A stretch of DNA of 50,368 nucleotides from Saprospirales bacterium (GTDB lineage Bacteria > Bacteroidota > Bacteroidia > Chitinophagales > Saprospiraceae), in assembly GCA_002698985.1 (NCBI GenBank), contig PAAY01000088.1, positions 1 through 50,368 of the forward strand. The letters run 5' to 3'. This document shows, in pieces, positions 16,942-26,052 of this stretch. Position 1 is the stretch's first letter. Each line of letters opens with the position of its first letter. The notes under the pieces were generated by a model that was given only the letters and a program-made list of their open reading frames with translations, made no database searches and had not been told where the DNA came from. The position numbers and the translations under genes were made by a program.

Positions 16942-18030
16942 ATGGATATTCATGAAGGATACATGCGGCGCTGTTTCGACCTTGCCAGGATGGGGGAGGG
17001 CTTTACCGCTCCCAATCCGATGGTAGGGGCTGTGCTTGTCCATGATGGCAGGATCATCGGAGAAGGATTCCATGCGCGCTATGGCGAAGTCCATGCAGAA
17101 GTCAACGCCGTACGCAGCGTAAAGCCCGAAGACCGGCAGCTGTTACCGCATTCCACCTTGTATGTGTCGCTGGAGCCCTGCTGCATTCACGGCAGGACGC
17201 CACCTTGTACCAGCCTGATATTGCAGAAAAAAATACCTGAAGTGCTCGTGTCGGTTTTGGATTACACAGCCGAAGTGAAAGGTAGGGGCGTAGAGATCTT
17301 GCGGAACAATGGTGTAAAAGTAACCACGGGTGTGTTGGCGGAGGAAGGGGCTGAACTGTCCATCATCAGAAACACCTTCGTTGCGAAGCGAAGGCCGTAC
17401 ATTGCCTTGAAATTTGCACAGAGCGCCGATGGTTTCATGGGGGTTCCCGGCCGACAGGTCTGGATTTCCAACAAGTATTCCAAGCGGCTTTCCCACAAAC
17501 TCAGGAACAGGTTCGCTGCCATCCTCGTCGGGACCAACACGGCCCTGACCGATGACCCCTCGCTGGACAACCGTCTGTGGTATGGCTCGACCCCCGTCAA
17601 AATCCTGTTGGACCGGAAATTGAAAGTACCTGACAGCGCAAAGCTGTTTCACTCGCCAGGTTCCTCTATAGTCGTTTGCGAAGCGAAACCCAATACAACC
17701 GACTACCCAGACACTGTAGCGTTTTTGGAGCTGGCATTCGACGAGCATCTCCTTGACCGGCTCCTGGAACACCTTGCTGTAAAAAACATCAGTTCCTTGC
17801 TGGTGGAAGGCGGGGCTAAAATCCTGGAGCAGTTCATCAAACGGGACTTGTGGGATGAAGCCTGGGTTTTTACTTCCGAAAAGCGCCTTGGAGGCGGGAT
17901 TCCAGCACCCTTTGTTCCGGGAACTGAGGTCCAGCAATTTCACCTGGGCAATGACAGGGTTGAGGTTTTGCATGCCATTGACCGAAGGGAATTTTCTTCA
18001 AAAATAGCAATGCTTTCAGCTACAGGTTAA
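16942..18030 (+). CDS. ribD: Bifunctional riboflavin biosynthesis deaminase/reductase RibD
   Basis: Product of 362 aa. The N-terminal deaminase half carries PNPMVGAVLV, the zinc and catalytic HAEVNA (His51, Glu53) and PCCIHGRTPPC with two zinc cysteines. The C-terminal reductase half (about 150-362) carries ALKFAQSADGF, LVGTNTALTDDP and SSLLVEGG. It performs the deamination and NADPH-dependent side-chain reduction in riboflavin synthesis in the cytosol. The residues before MRRCFDLARMG fit the family, which favours ATG 16942, but the promoter is so close that translation may be leaderless. Other rib genes are not adjacent. Confidence 0.95.
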   Translation: MDIHEGYMRRCFDLARMGEGFTAPNPMVGAVLVHDGRIIGEGFHARYGEVHAEVNAVRSVKPEDRQLLPHSTLYVSLEPCCIHGRTPPCTSLILQKKIPEVLVSVLDYTAEVKGRGVEILRNNGVKVTTGVLAEEGAELSIIRNTFVAKRRPYIALKFAQSADGFMGVPGRQVWISNKYSKRLSHKLRNRFAAILVGTNTALTDDPSLDNRLWYGSTPVKILLDRKLKVPDSAKLFHSPGSSIVVCEAKPNTTDYPDTVAFLELAFDEHLLDRLLEHLAVKNISSLLVEGGAKILEQFIKRDLWDEAWVFTSEKRLGGGIPAPFVPGTEVQQFHLGNDRVEVLHAIDRREFSSKIAMLSATG

Positions 18031-18090
18031 ACTTTGTTTAAAGTGCAGTGATGGGGTAAAACCAGATCCCGGTGGTTTGTTCTGAGTTAC

Positions 18091-18098
18091 TACTTTTG
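18091..18098 (+). promoter_or_regulatory. -7 box for the thioredoxin-fold gene
   Basis: TACTTTTG (TAnnTTTG), 25 nt before ATG 18124. TTTG at 18076-18079 is too close to be a standard -33 element. Confidence 0.6.
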
Positions 18099-18123
18099 CA
18101 ACCGTTTCCAAAAAGAATACAAG

Positions 18124-18678
18124 ATGAAATTAGTGGCTGCCTCCCTCGTCGGAATCGTATCTATCCTTGCCCTTTCCTTTACCGGACGGACAAACGCTGA
18201 GAAAGCGAACAGCACTGCGGGCATTCGTTGGTACACCTGGGAAGAAGCCATCGAAATGTCGAAAGTGCAGAAGCGCAAGATCATGGTGGATGTTTACACC
18301 CAATGGTGCGGCTGGTGTAAGCGCATGGACCAAACCACCTTTCAAAACAAAGCCGTGGTTTCCTACCTGAACAGCCATTACTACCCAATCAAGTTTGACG
18401 CCGAGACCAAGGCCGATATCGAATTCAGAGGCAAGACTTACCGCTTCGTAAAAAACGGCATGCGCGGCTACCACGAACTTGCTGCAGAGATCACACGGGG
18501 CCGGCTGAGCTATCCCACCATCGTTTTTCTGGACGAGGAATTTGAAGTCATCCAGTCCATTCCCGGCTACCGCGAACCCCTCGAGTTTGAGCAGATCATC
18601 ACTTATTTCGGAACCAACTCCCACAAAAAGATGCCCTGGGAGAAGTACCGCAGTAATTATACGCCCATTTCGAACTGA
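18124..18678 (+). CDS. Exported thioredoxin-like protein (DUF255 type, CGWC)
   Basis: Product of 184 aa with an N-terminal hydrophobic export segment (MKLVAASLVGIVSILALSF), then a thioredoxin fold. The redox motif is WCGWCK (Cys62, Cys65), preceded by IMVDVYTQ and followed by a cis-Pro strand in SYPTIVFLD. GWC instead of GPC and the DQTTFQNKAVVSYLN pattern are those of DUF255/thioredoxin_7 proteins, which probably act as periplasmic thiol reductases or folding helpers. The partner is unknown. It has its own promoter, and xseA follows 45 bp downstream with its own -7 box. Confidence 0.88.
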   Translation: MKLVAASLVGIVSILALSFTGRTNAEKANSTAGIRWYTWEEAIEMSKVQKRKIMVDVYTQWCGWCKRMDQTTFQNKAVVSYLNSHYYPIKFDAETKADIEFRGKTYRFVKNGMRGYHELAAEITRGRLSYPTIVFLDEEFEVIQSIPGYREPLEFEQIITYFGTNSHKKMPWEKYRSNYTPISN

Positions 18679-18697
18679 CCATTCTTTTTCTGATGAC

Positions 18698-18705
18698 TAC
18701 ATTTG
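18698..18705 (+). promoter_or_regulatory. -7 box for xseA-xseB
   Basis: TACATTTG (TAnnTTTG), 18 nt before ATG 18724. Confidence 0.6.
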
Positions 18706-18723
18706 CCGATATCCTGATTCGGC

Positions 18724-19965
18724 ATGCACCATTCAGCTAAATCCAGTAATTGTTATTCCCTGTACGAGCTCAACGAGTACATCCGCCAGGTACTCGCGCT
18801 CAACTTTGCGGCTCCCCTCTGGGTGCAGGCAGAAGTGATGCAGGTAAAGTTCTCGCGCGGTCATTGCTACCTGGACCTGATACAAAAAGGCGATGACAGC
18901 GACGAAATTCTGGCCCAGGCCCAGGCCGTTATCTGGTCTCGCCAACTTTTTGCCCTTCAGTCGAAACTCGGCTCCTCCCTTGAATCACTGATGCAGCCGG
19001 GCACCGAGGTTCAGTTGCTGGTGGAAGTCACCTTCCATGAACGCTACGGACTGAAATTCACCGTTCAGGATATCGACGAAAGCTACACCCTAGGGAAGCT
19101 CGAAATTCAGCGCAGGAAAACCATTGAAAAGCTGCACAAAGCGGGCTTACTGGAACGCAACAAACTGCTCAGCTTACCCCCGGTGATCCAGCGAATTGCC
19201 GTCATCTCCTCTGCTGAAGCAGCGGGTTACAAGGACTTCATCGGCCAACTAGGCCAGAATAGCTACGGCTACGCTTTTGATCCGGTGCTTTTTCCTTCGG
19301 CAATGCAGGGGGTGAAGGTGGTGGAGGAAATAAGTTCTCAACTTCGCAAAATCAAACCAGAAAAATTTGATGTGGTGGTGGTCATCCGGGGTGGCGGCGC
19401 CCGGCTCGATCTGTCTGCTTTCGACGATTACGGGCTCTGCGAAACGGTGGCGAACTTCCCCCTGCCCGTATTGACCGGCATTGGCCACGAAGTGGACGAA
19501 ACTGTGCTCGACCTGGTGGCACACCGTTCCTTGAAAACGCCGACAGCCGTGGCAGAGTTCCTGATCCTCCACAACATGCAGTTTGAAGCGACGCTGCTGG
19601 AGACGGGACGCGAAGTACAGTTGTTGACAACGGAATTGCTTCACGGCCAGCAGCAGGGCATAGAAAACATCCGGCAACTGCTGCTGGCGGAATACCGGCG
19701 CATCGTACAAAACCAGGAAATGATGCTGGACTTCATCGCAAGGGAATTGCCATCGGCTACCAAAAACCTTTTCCGGACTTGCAACCAGCAGTTGGACGGC
19801 ATCGAGGCCCAATTGGCACTGCTGGATCCGGTCGCCGTGATGAAACGCGGCTTTGCCATGGTCCAAAAAAATGGCAAGGTGGTGACAAGCGCAACTCAAC
19901 TTTCAAAAGGCGATGAAATGGAAACCTTTTTTGCCGACGGCAAAGTGAAAAGTACCGTTAACTGA
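18724..19965 (+). CDS. xseA: Exodeoxyribonuclease VII large subunit
   Basis: Product of 413 aa. An N-terminal OB-fold (about 12-110; YSLYELNEYIRQVL, WVQAEVMQVK, GHCYLDL) is followed by the catalytic domain with RIAVISSAEAAGYKDF, VVVVIRGGGARLDLSAFDD and TGIGHEVDETVLDLVAHRSLKTPTAVAEFL. A coiled-coil-rich region and a C-terminal RGFAMVQ/GKVVTS segment follow. With XseB it degrades single-stranded DNA processively to oligonucleotides. It is slightly shorter than the E. coli protein (456 aa). xseB starts 6 bp after its stop, so the two are co-translated from one message. Confidence 0.96.
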   Translation: MHHSAKSSNCYSLYELNEYIRQVLALNFAAPLWVQAEVMQVKFSRGHCYLDLIQKGDDSDEILAQAQAVIWSRQLFALQSKLGSSLESLMQPGTEVQLLVEVTFHERYGLKFTVQDIDESYTLGKLEIQRRKTIEKLHKAGLLERNKLLSLPPVIQRIAVISSAEAAGYKDFIGQLGQNSYGYAFDPVLFPSAMQGVKVVEEISSQLRKIKPEKFDVVVVIRGGGARLDLSAFDDYGLCETVANFPLPVLTGIGHEVDETVLDLVAHRSLKTPTAVAEFLILHNMQFEATLLETGREVQLLTTELLHGQQQGIENIRQLLLAEYRRIVQNQEMMLDFIARELPSATKNLFRTCNQQLDGIEAQLALLDPVAVMKRGFAMVQKNGKVVTSATQLSKGDEMETFFADGKVKSTVN

Positions 19966-19971
19966 ACCAAT

Positions 19972-20163
19972 ATGAGCAAGAAAAAACCAACCTACGAATC
20001 GGCAATGAAAGAGCTGCAGGAGATACTGACCCAGCTCCAGGATCAACAGGTAAGGGTTGATGACCTGTCAGAAAAAGTGAAAAGAGCCGCTGAACTTATC
20101 CGTTATTGCCGCGAAAAACTCCGCAGTGTGAAGGAAGAAACCGACCAGCTTTTTGATGAATAG
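19972..20163 (+). CDS. xseB: Exodeoxyribonuclease VII small subunit
   Basis: Product of 63 aa, typical for XseB. It opens with PTYESAMKELQEIL and continues as an amphipathic helical hairpin (VDDLSEKVKRAAELIRYCREKL) ending in the acidic DQLFDE. Several copies bind each XseA and are needed for nuclease assembly. It lies 6 bp behind xseA and is followed at once by a strong terminator. Confidence 0.94.
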   Translation: MSKKKPTYESAMKELQEILTQLQDQQVRVDDLSEKVKRAAELIRYCREKLRSVKEETDQLFDE

Positions 20164-20168
20164 CAACG

Positions 20169-20206
20169 AAAACGGCCGGAATCGAATCTGATTCCGGCCG
20201 TTTTTC
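20169..20206. terminator. Terminator after xseAB
   Basis: AAAACGGCCGGAATC pairs with GATTCCGGCCGTTTTT around a 6-nt loop. It is usable from both strands, as the next gene is convergent. Confidence 0.9.
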
Positions 20207-20226
20207 AACCTTCGATGTGCCGCTTC

Positions 20227-21732
20227 TTATTCAATGACCACCAATCTCCTGGTATCAATGGCGTCTTCTGCTTTGATACTTACGAAGTACAGGCCAGCCG
20301 CAAGTTCACCGGGTGCTATTTCTACATCGGTCACACCGGTGGATACCTGAATGCCGGTTTTTGAGTAAACCGTTTGGCCAGTGAGGGTGCTTACAAACAC
20401 ATCCATCTCAACGGGTTTGGAAGTCCTGGTACTCACGAAAAAGCTTTGGGAACCTGAAACCGGATTTGGGAACACATCCCAGCTTTCGAATCCGACTTCT
20501 TCCACTGTGGCGCTAAAAATTTCCCCGCCGGTCTTGAAGATCTTCTGGGTGGAATAGTTGGCGCAAGTGTGGTATTCGTTGAAGGCCATCACTTTCCAGA
20601 TGTAGCCTTTATTGGGCTCCAGGTCAGTGAGCAGCAGGCTGTTGTCTTCCACAATGTAAGTGCGGGTTCCAATGGTGGCATTCGAAATTTCCAGAAGGTA
20701 ATAATCCGCTCCCGGAACTTCACTCCATTCCAGCTGCACATGGTTGTAGGTGGCAATTTCCTCGTTTTGCGAAGGCGAAATGACCGTGGGCGACTGATTA
20801 ATCTCAGTCAGGTTTGGAGTATAGTTCGGCCGCACATAGTTGCGGTTGGAGCTGAAAAGGCTGTTTTGGATTTCCTGCTTTTGATCGTCGGAAAAATGGT
20901 AGGAACTGCAACCGAAATGGTAGTTCATCACATTTTCCTTGTCTGGCTGCAACAGCTGACCATTGGGGTCTTTGGCGTTCAGGTTGTAAGTGCAGTTTCC
21001 TGAAGGAAACATATAATCAGCAGGCGTGTCGCAAATGCCATCACCAGCGTTTTCACAGTTGCTGCCATTGACAAGTTCATTCTTTGTTTGCCCGTCGGGG
21101 GCATAGATCCCGACAGGATTGCCGTGGATATTGGGATCCCATCCGCCGCTCGATTCCCATCCGTGAAAGGGGTGGGGCAGGCTGAAAAAGTGCCCTACCT
21201 CATGCGCCAAAACGCGCACATCGTCGACATAAGCGCTGGTTGCCACGATCCAGTCATTGCCACCCGGGCCTGCAGGAGGCTGGTAATAGGCAGCTGCGTC
21301 GTCGGCTTCGTTGGTGATGAAGACGTTGATTGCACTGTAGTCCATCAGGTTTTTGATGGCGGTGGAGCCACTGAAACCCGTTGGATTCGTGTAAACCGTT
21401 GTCGAGTTATAGTAATAGAACTCCTTCAGGTAAAACTGGATGTCCTGGTCCGCGTATTGTTCGTTCAGGTTGCAGAGTGCCCTCAGCGCAAGGCGCTCAT
21501 TGGGGCGTCCACTGCCGTCGCTTTTCGCAACGAGGATGAATCGTACCGGAACATAGGTAACCGCATTGCGGGGAAAAACGAAATCCCGCATTTCCTGGCG
21601 ATTTTGAAGCATTTGTTGTTTGACGGCTTCAACGTCTTTGGTGCCACAGAGATGGACGGGTTGTTGAGCTTGCAACGCGGTGGTGAGCAGTATCCCGAGA
21701 GATAGCGTTAAAGTGGTTAACCTTCTAATCAT
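20227..21732 (-). CDS. Secreted M43 (pappalysin-type) zinc protease with T9SS sorting domain
   Basis: Product of 501 aa with a signal peptide (MIRRLTTLTLSLGILLTTALQAQ). The catalytic domain (about 60-310) has the metzincin site HEVGHFFSLPH (His177, His181, His187) and disulfide-type NGSNCENAGDGICDTPADY, as in M43 pappalysins. A fibronectin-III-like domain covers about 315-405, and a C-terminal T9SS type A sorting domain (WDVFPNPVSGSQSF to GLYFVSIKA) covers about 415-501. Export through Sec then T9SS and cleavage or anchoring by PorU is expected from the family. The start at 21732 is chosen for the signal peptide; the in-frame ATG at 21792 overlaps the -7 box. Confidence 0.93.
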   Translation of the reverse strand: MIRRLTTLTLSLGILLTTALQAQQPVHLCGTKDVEAVKQQMLQNRQEMRDFVFPRNAVTYVPVRFILVAKSDGSGRPNERLALRALCNLNEQYADQDIQFYLKEFYYYNSTTVYTNPTGFSGSTAIKNLMDYSAINVFITNEADDAAAYYQPPAGPGGNDWIVATSAYVDDVRVLAHEVGHFFSLPHPFHGWESSGGWDPNIHGNPVGIYAPDGQTKNELVNGSNCENAGDGICDTPADYMFPSGNCTYNLNAKDPNGQLLQPDKENVMNYHFGCSSYHFSDDQKQEIQNSLFSSNRNYVRPNYTPNLTEINQSPTVISPSQNEEIATYNHVQLEWSEVPGADYYLLEISNATIGTRTYIVEDNSLLLTDLEPNKGYIWKVMAFNEYHTCANYSTQKIFKTGGEIFSATVEEVGFESWDVFPNPVSGSQSFFVSTRTSKPVEMDVFVSTLTGQTVYSKTGIQVSTGVTDVEIAPGELAAGLYFVSIKAEDAIDTRRLVVIE

Positions 21733-21789
21733 TGGAAAAAATAAATTGGTAAAGACAAAACTGTAACAAATGGTGAGCCTTGAGGTTGG

Positions 21790-21797
21790 CAAAGATA
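21790..21797 (-). promoter_or_regulatory. -7 box for the M43 protease gene
   Basis: The minus strand reads TATCTTTG, 57 nt before ATG 21732. It excludes the in-frame start at 21792. Confidence 0.6.
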
Positions 21798-21954
21798 GAT
21801 CAAATTATTTGCCTCTTGTGTCTTTAGGTTGTCAATTGTAATGCCAGCCAACCTGAATGACCTGAATTGTTGTGTGGGCAACACTATGAAAAACCAGTGA
21901 CCAAGATCAGTAATTGCCCTTGGCCGTGTAATCAGATGTTGAGCGCGAAATCTA

Positions 21955-21962
21955 TACATTTG
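21955..21962 (+). promoter_or_regulatory. -7 box for mdh
   Basis: TACATTTG (TAnnTTTG), 63 nt before ATG 22026. Confidence 0.6.
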
Positions 21963-22025
21963 CGCCACAATACCGGCGGCATGGCCGGTTACCTCTGAAA
22001 CCTTCACCAAATCCAAATAAGTATC

Positions 22026-22958
<933 letters not shown>

Positions 22959-22975
22959 ATGATGGATGTATCATT

Positions 22976-23056
22976 GTTGAGAGAGGTTGAGAGACGCCTT
23001 GTAGCAAACTCTCTAAACCTCTCTCAACTACTCTAAACCCCTCTCAACCTCTGCAT
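22976..23056. repeat. CTCTCTAAAC-type 10-bp repeats with inverted arm, tail-to-tail junction
   Basis: Four consecutive 10-bp units at 23009-23048: CTCTCTAAAC, CTCTCTCAAC, TACTCTAAAC, CCCTCTCAAC. The left arm GTTGAGAGAGGTTGAGAG (22976-22993) is complementary to the first two units, giving a hairpin behind mdh. The units also encode the last residues and the stop codon of the convergent GCS2-CBS gene. Confidence 0.85.
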
Positions 23057-24980
23057 TCTCTTCGTCGGAATTGCATTCCGGCTGTCGCAGGAGTTCTGCT
23101 GCGATGTGAACGAAATCACGTTCGGTCACGATACCCACCAGTTTACCATTGAATACAACAGGGAGGCAGCCTATGTCGTGTTTCCGAAGCAGGCAAATGG
23201 CATCTGCGGTTTTGGTTTGAGGCGTGACGGTAACCAGATTGGTTTCCATGATGTCTTTGGCGGCCATTTTTTTCCTTTCCTTCTCAGAAAAGTTGTTGTA
23301 AAACCTCACCAGGGTACGCGCTGAGATGATCCCCTGCAAGGTGCCGTCCCGTTTTTCCACTGGCACATGCCGGATGTTGTTGTAATACATCATCCGCACC
23401 ACCAGTTCCACCGGATCATCAGGCGTAGCGGTGTACAGGTTGGTTTTCATGAATTGCTCAACGGTGAAGAAGCGTTTCTCCCAGTCGCCCGCTTCGATGA
23501 TGTCCGGCAGCTGCCAGGTGTGAACCGGCTCCCCGACTTGCTGGCGCTTTGAGATGGCAGCGGTTAGTGCCGTTAGCGCCTCCTCTTTGGTACCCTGCTT
23601 TTGGAGTCTCTCAAAAGCATCGATCATCCATTGGGCGCCGGTTTGACCGGACTTGACCCGCTCCTCGATGACCGACAACAGCCGATCGATGTCCGCTCTG
23701 TCGATGTTGGCGATTTCCAGGCCCTGCCTTGCAATGGGCAATAGTTCTTCCAAAATCAATTGCTGTGCAGGCACCTTCCCCGGGGTTCCAGGCCAATAGA
23801 AATGTGTAGTCAGTCCGTCGTTTGCAGCATGAAAGAAATTCCTTCGGGCAAGCTTGAAATCGAGCTTTTCATACAAACGGCGGTAATTGTCGGGCATGCC
23901 GTGCATCATGCCCAGCCAGAAAGCTGCATTGGCAATTTCGTCCAATACCGTCGGTCCGGCCGGCATGTTCCGGTTTTCTATTCTGAGATGGGGCTTACCG
24001 TCGGTAATGCCGTAACAAGGCCTGTTCCATCGGTAGATGGTTCCGTTGTGGGTAGTCAGGGCCCTGAGCTTGGGTATTTTTCCCTGTTCTAGTGTTTTCA
24101 GGGAATTCTCCTCATCGATTGGGGCCAACAAAATTCGGTGATGGAAAGCGTTGTTCCGGAACAGGTCCATGGCAGAATACCGGACCCAATCTTTTCCGAA
24201 TGTCACCCGCGGTTCCGCTTCCCGGTAGGCAAGTTCCGGATTCCGCAGATCGGTCGATTGTTCGAAGAGCGCGATCCTGGTTTCCCGCCACAGCCTTTTG
24301 CCCATCAGCAAAGGTGAGTTGCAGGTTGCTGCCATGAGCGGTGCGATGATCAGCTGGGCCCAGTTGTATTTATCGGCAAAATCCTGTGGTGCTACCTGGT
24401 AATGGACCTGGAAACTGGTATTGCAACTTTCGATGAAAGAGTGCCCCATCCGGCTGATCCATTGATCAACCCCTTCAATCCGGAATTCAAAATTGCCTCC
24501 CCGCTCTTTGCGTAGCGCCTCGATCAAAAACTCATAGCGTTTCAGGGGGGTCATGTAATCCAGACTCAGGTGAGGGTGGGAGAGGGTAGGTAGAATGCCC
24601 GTCAGCAGGAGTTGGGCCTTGTATTTTCTCGCTGCATTTTCGCCTTTTGTCAGAAGCCGCCAGAGCTGCCTTTCGAGCTTACTAAAAGCATCGCCGGTAA
24701 AGAGCAATGGATCGAGGTTGATTTCCAGATTGAAACGGGCAAATTCCGTAGTGAATTTAGGATCACCGATGTCAGCCAGAATTTCCATGGCAAATGGCGC
24801 CGGTTCCCAATCTTCCCCTACAATCGACAATTCCTGTTCGGCTCCTATCCTGGTTGGGCCGGTGTCAAACATGCCCTCTTCGAGCATGAGTTCCATCGCC
24901 CTCATGTCATTGAGGAGTTGCCGCATGGCTTTTTGATGATCGGAATCAGACTTGATCAGCCTAACCTTTTCGCTACCCAT
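23028..24980 (-). CDS. GCS2-type carboxylate-amine ligase fused to two CBS domains
   Basis: Product of 650 aa, cytosolic. About 1-480 matches the glutamate-cysteine ligase family 2 (carboxylate-amine ligase) fold: RIGAEQELSIVG, ARFNLEINLDP, SCNTSFQVHYQV, RIENRNMPAGPTVLDEIANAAFW. The C-terminal about 510-640 holds two CBS motifs (FMKTNLYTATPDDPVELVVRMM with NIRHVPVEK, and IMETNLVTVTPQTKTADAICLL with IGCLPVVFNGKLVGIVTERDF). Family enzymes join glutamate to an amine, often cysteine, with ATP. CBS pairs usually sense adenine nucleotides, so energy-dependent control of ligation is inferred. The last residues (NAEVERGLE) come from the intergenic repeat. The true substrate is unknown. Confidence 0.85.
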   Translation of the reverse strand: MGSEKVRLIKSDSDHQKAMRQLLNDMRAMELMLEEGMFDTGPTRIGAEQELSIVGEDWEPAPFAMEILADIGDPKFTTEFARFNLEINLDPLLFTGDAFSKLERQLWRLLTKGENAARKYKAQLLLTGILPTLSHPHLSLDYMTPLKRYEFLIEALRKERGGNFEFRIEGVDQWISRMGHSFIESCNTSFQVHYQVAPQDFADKYNWAQLIIAPLMAATCNSPLLMGKRLWRETRIALFEQSTDLRNPELAYREAEPRVTFGKDWVRYSAMDLFRNNAFHHRILLAPIDEENSLKTLEQGKIPKLRALTTHNGTIYRWNRPCYGITDGKPHLRIENRNMPAGPTVLDEIANAAFWLGMMHGMPDNYRRLYEKLDFKLARRNFFHAANDGLTTHFYWPGTPGKVPAQQLILEELLPIARQGLEIANIDRADIDRLLSVIEERVKSGQTGAQWMIDAFERLQKQGTKEEALTALTAAISKRQQVGEPVHTWQLPDIIEAGDWEKRFFTVEQFMKTNLYTATPDDPVELVVRMMYYNNIRHVPVEKRDGTLQGIISARTLVRFYNNFSEKERKKMAAKDIMETNLVTVTPQTKTADAICLLRKHDIGCLPVVFNGKLVGIVTERDFVHIAAELLRQPECNSDEENAEVERGLE

Positions 24981-25042
24981 ATTGCAGGATTCTGTGGGTG
25001 ATGTGGTAACATATCTGAGTTACTGCAAAAAGTCATCCTGTT

Positions 25043-25092
25043 GGTTGAGAGAGGTTTAAAGGGGTTGAGAGGAGTTTAGAGAGGTTTATAAT
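25043..25092. repeat. GTTGAGAGAG-type 10-bp repeats
   Basis: Units read GGTTGAGAGA, GGTTTAAAGG, GGTTGAGAGG, AGTTTAGAGA, GGTTTATAAT. This is the inverted orientation of the CTCTCTAAAC units at 23009-23048, so the GCS2-CBS gene is flanked by opposite copies. A lone CTCTCAAC at 25099-25106 can pair back to it. Confidence 0.8.
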
Positions 25093-25241
25093 GGGCGACT
25101 CTCAACATCTGTTGGAACTTTTCACAGGCAACTCAAATTTATTTGCTCAAACCTATTTCAGTTTCAGCACACTTCCGGTGAGGCTGCTTGCTAACCGGTG
25201 ATGACATTTGTCAGTGTGGCAGCTCTTGATTTGCCGGCCGT

Positions 25242-25290
25242 TTGTTGAGAGGATTATGGAGGATTATAGAGGATTATAGAGGATTATGGC
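25242..25290. repeat. GATTATAGAG-type 10-bp repeats
   Basis: TTGTTGAGAG leads into GATTATGGAG, GATTATAGAG, GATTATAGAG, GATTATGGCG in exact 10-bp register (25251-25290). The junction links the GTTGAGAG and GATTATGG word families. Confidence 0.85.
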
Positions 25291-25613
25291 GGTTAGCCTT
25301 CGAGTCCCATGCTTGGCTCATTGTGATGTATCTCACCGAATGTGCTGGTAATCAACAGCATCTTTGCATCAATATAATTCAACCGCCGGCTAATTAGGGC
25401 GTTTTCAAAGCATGATGCTCTGCCGGCAGGAGCTGAAAAACCCAACTTGACATGGATTAGCTTCCCGGCTAATTGCCAGGAGGAGAATATCATATTTCGG
25501 GTGATTTTTGAGTAGCAGGGCATCCGCTTGGGTGCTCTGTCTTTTTACCACCCGGCAGTGAAGATCCAATCGTTTAACCAATTGCGGCGACAGCCGCTAC
25601 AACCTGAAATAAC

Positions 25614-25928
25614 ATGAAGAAATCATTCAAAGAATTGATCAGCAGCGAAAAACCAGTACTCGTTGACTTTACCGCCGCATGGTGTGGCCCTTGCAAAATG
25701 ATGGCCCCAGTGCTGGAAGATGTAAAGCGCCAAATCGGTGACGATGCCTCTATCGTCAAGATCGATATCGACAAGAATCCACAGGCTGCTTCGGCCATGG
25801 GCATTACGGGAGTGCCAACTTTTGTAATGTTCAAAAACGGAAAAGAGATCTGGCGGCACGTAGGAATGATCTCCGGTCATCAACTGCTCAACGAGCTGAA
25901 AAAAAATGCGGCCAAAAGTGCTGCTTGA
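25614..25928 (+). CDS. trxA: Thioredoxin
   Basis: Cytosolic thioredoxin of 104 aa. The active site is WCGPCK (Cys24, Cys27) after VLVDFTAA, with the cis-proline in [11 protein letters not shown] and Asp/Lys core residues in [11 protein letters not shown]. It transfers reducing power from thioredoxin reductase to ribonucleotide reductase, peroxiredoxins and others. It is monocistronic, with the repeat-bearing region upstream and a repeat plus terminator downstream. No clear TAnnTTTG box was found within 150 bp. Confidence 0.95.
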   Translation: MKKSFKELISSEKPVLVDFTAAWCGPCKMMAPVLEDVKRQIGDDASIVKIDIDKNPQAASAMGITGVPTFVMFKNGKEIWRHVGMISGHQLLNELKKNAAKSAA

Positions 25929-25944
25929 GACGCAGGTGAGAGAA

Positions 25945-25987
25945 CCCTCTAAACCTCTCTAAACCTCTCTCAACCCCTCTAAACCCC
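25945..25987 (+). repeat. CTCTCTAAAC-type 10-bp repeats, tail-to-tail junction
   Basis: CCCTCTAAAC, CTCTCTAAAC, CTCTCTCAAC, CCCTCTAAAC in exact 10-bp register, between trxA and the convergent typA and just before their shared terminator. Confidence 0.88.
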
Positions 25988-25994
25988 AAACGAC

Positions 25995-26034
25995 AAGGCG
26001 CCGGAAGAGCAATGCTCCGTCCGGCGCCTTTTTT
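25995..26034. terminator. Terminator between trxA and typA
   Basis: AAGGCGCCGGA (25995-26005) pairs with TCCGGCGCCTT (26020-26030), followed by T to 26034. The loop region holds a second small stem (GAGC/GCTC). Confidence 0.9.
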
Positions 26035-26052
26035 CGTTGTGGCTGCAGGATA

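Larger units (their letters stand above)
24981..25613. other. Large divergent intergenic region with two repeat clusters
   Basis: About 630 bp between the GCS2-CBS and trxA genes. It contains repeat clusters at 25043-25092 and 25251-25290. The remainder has no recognised gene; a 76-codon minus-strand ORF (25293-25523) has no family features and is partly repeat-derived. Confidence 0.5.

Noticed and set aside
22976-25110. Mobile cassette made of the GCS2-CBS gene flanked by inverted repeats
   Set aside because: The same repeats occur at other junctions without flanking a movable unit, and no recombinase or target duplication is seen.
25293-25523. 76-codon minus-strand ORF between repeat clusters and trxA
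   Set aside because: No recognisable features, and its first codons lie in an unconserved gap; kept as non-coding.
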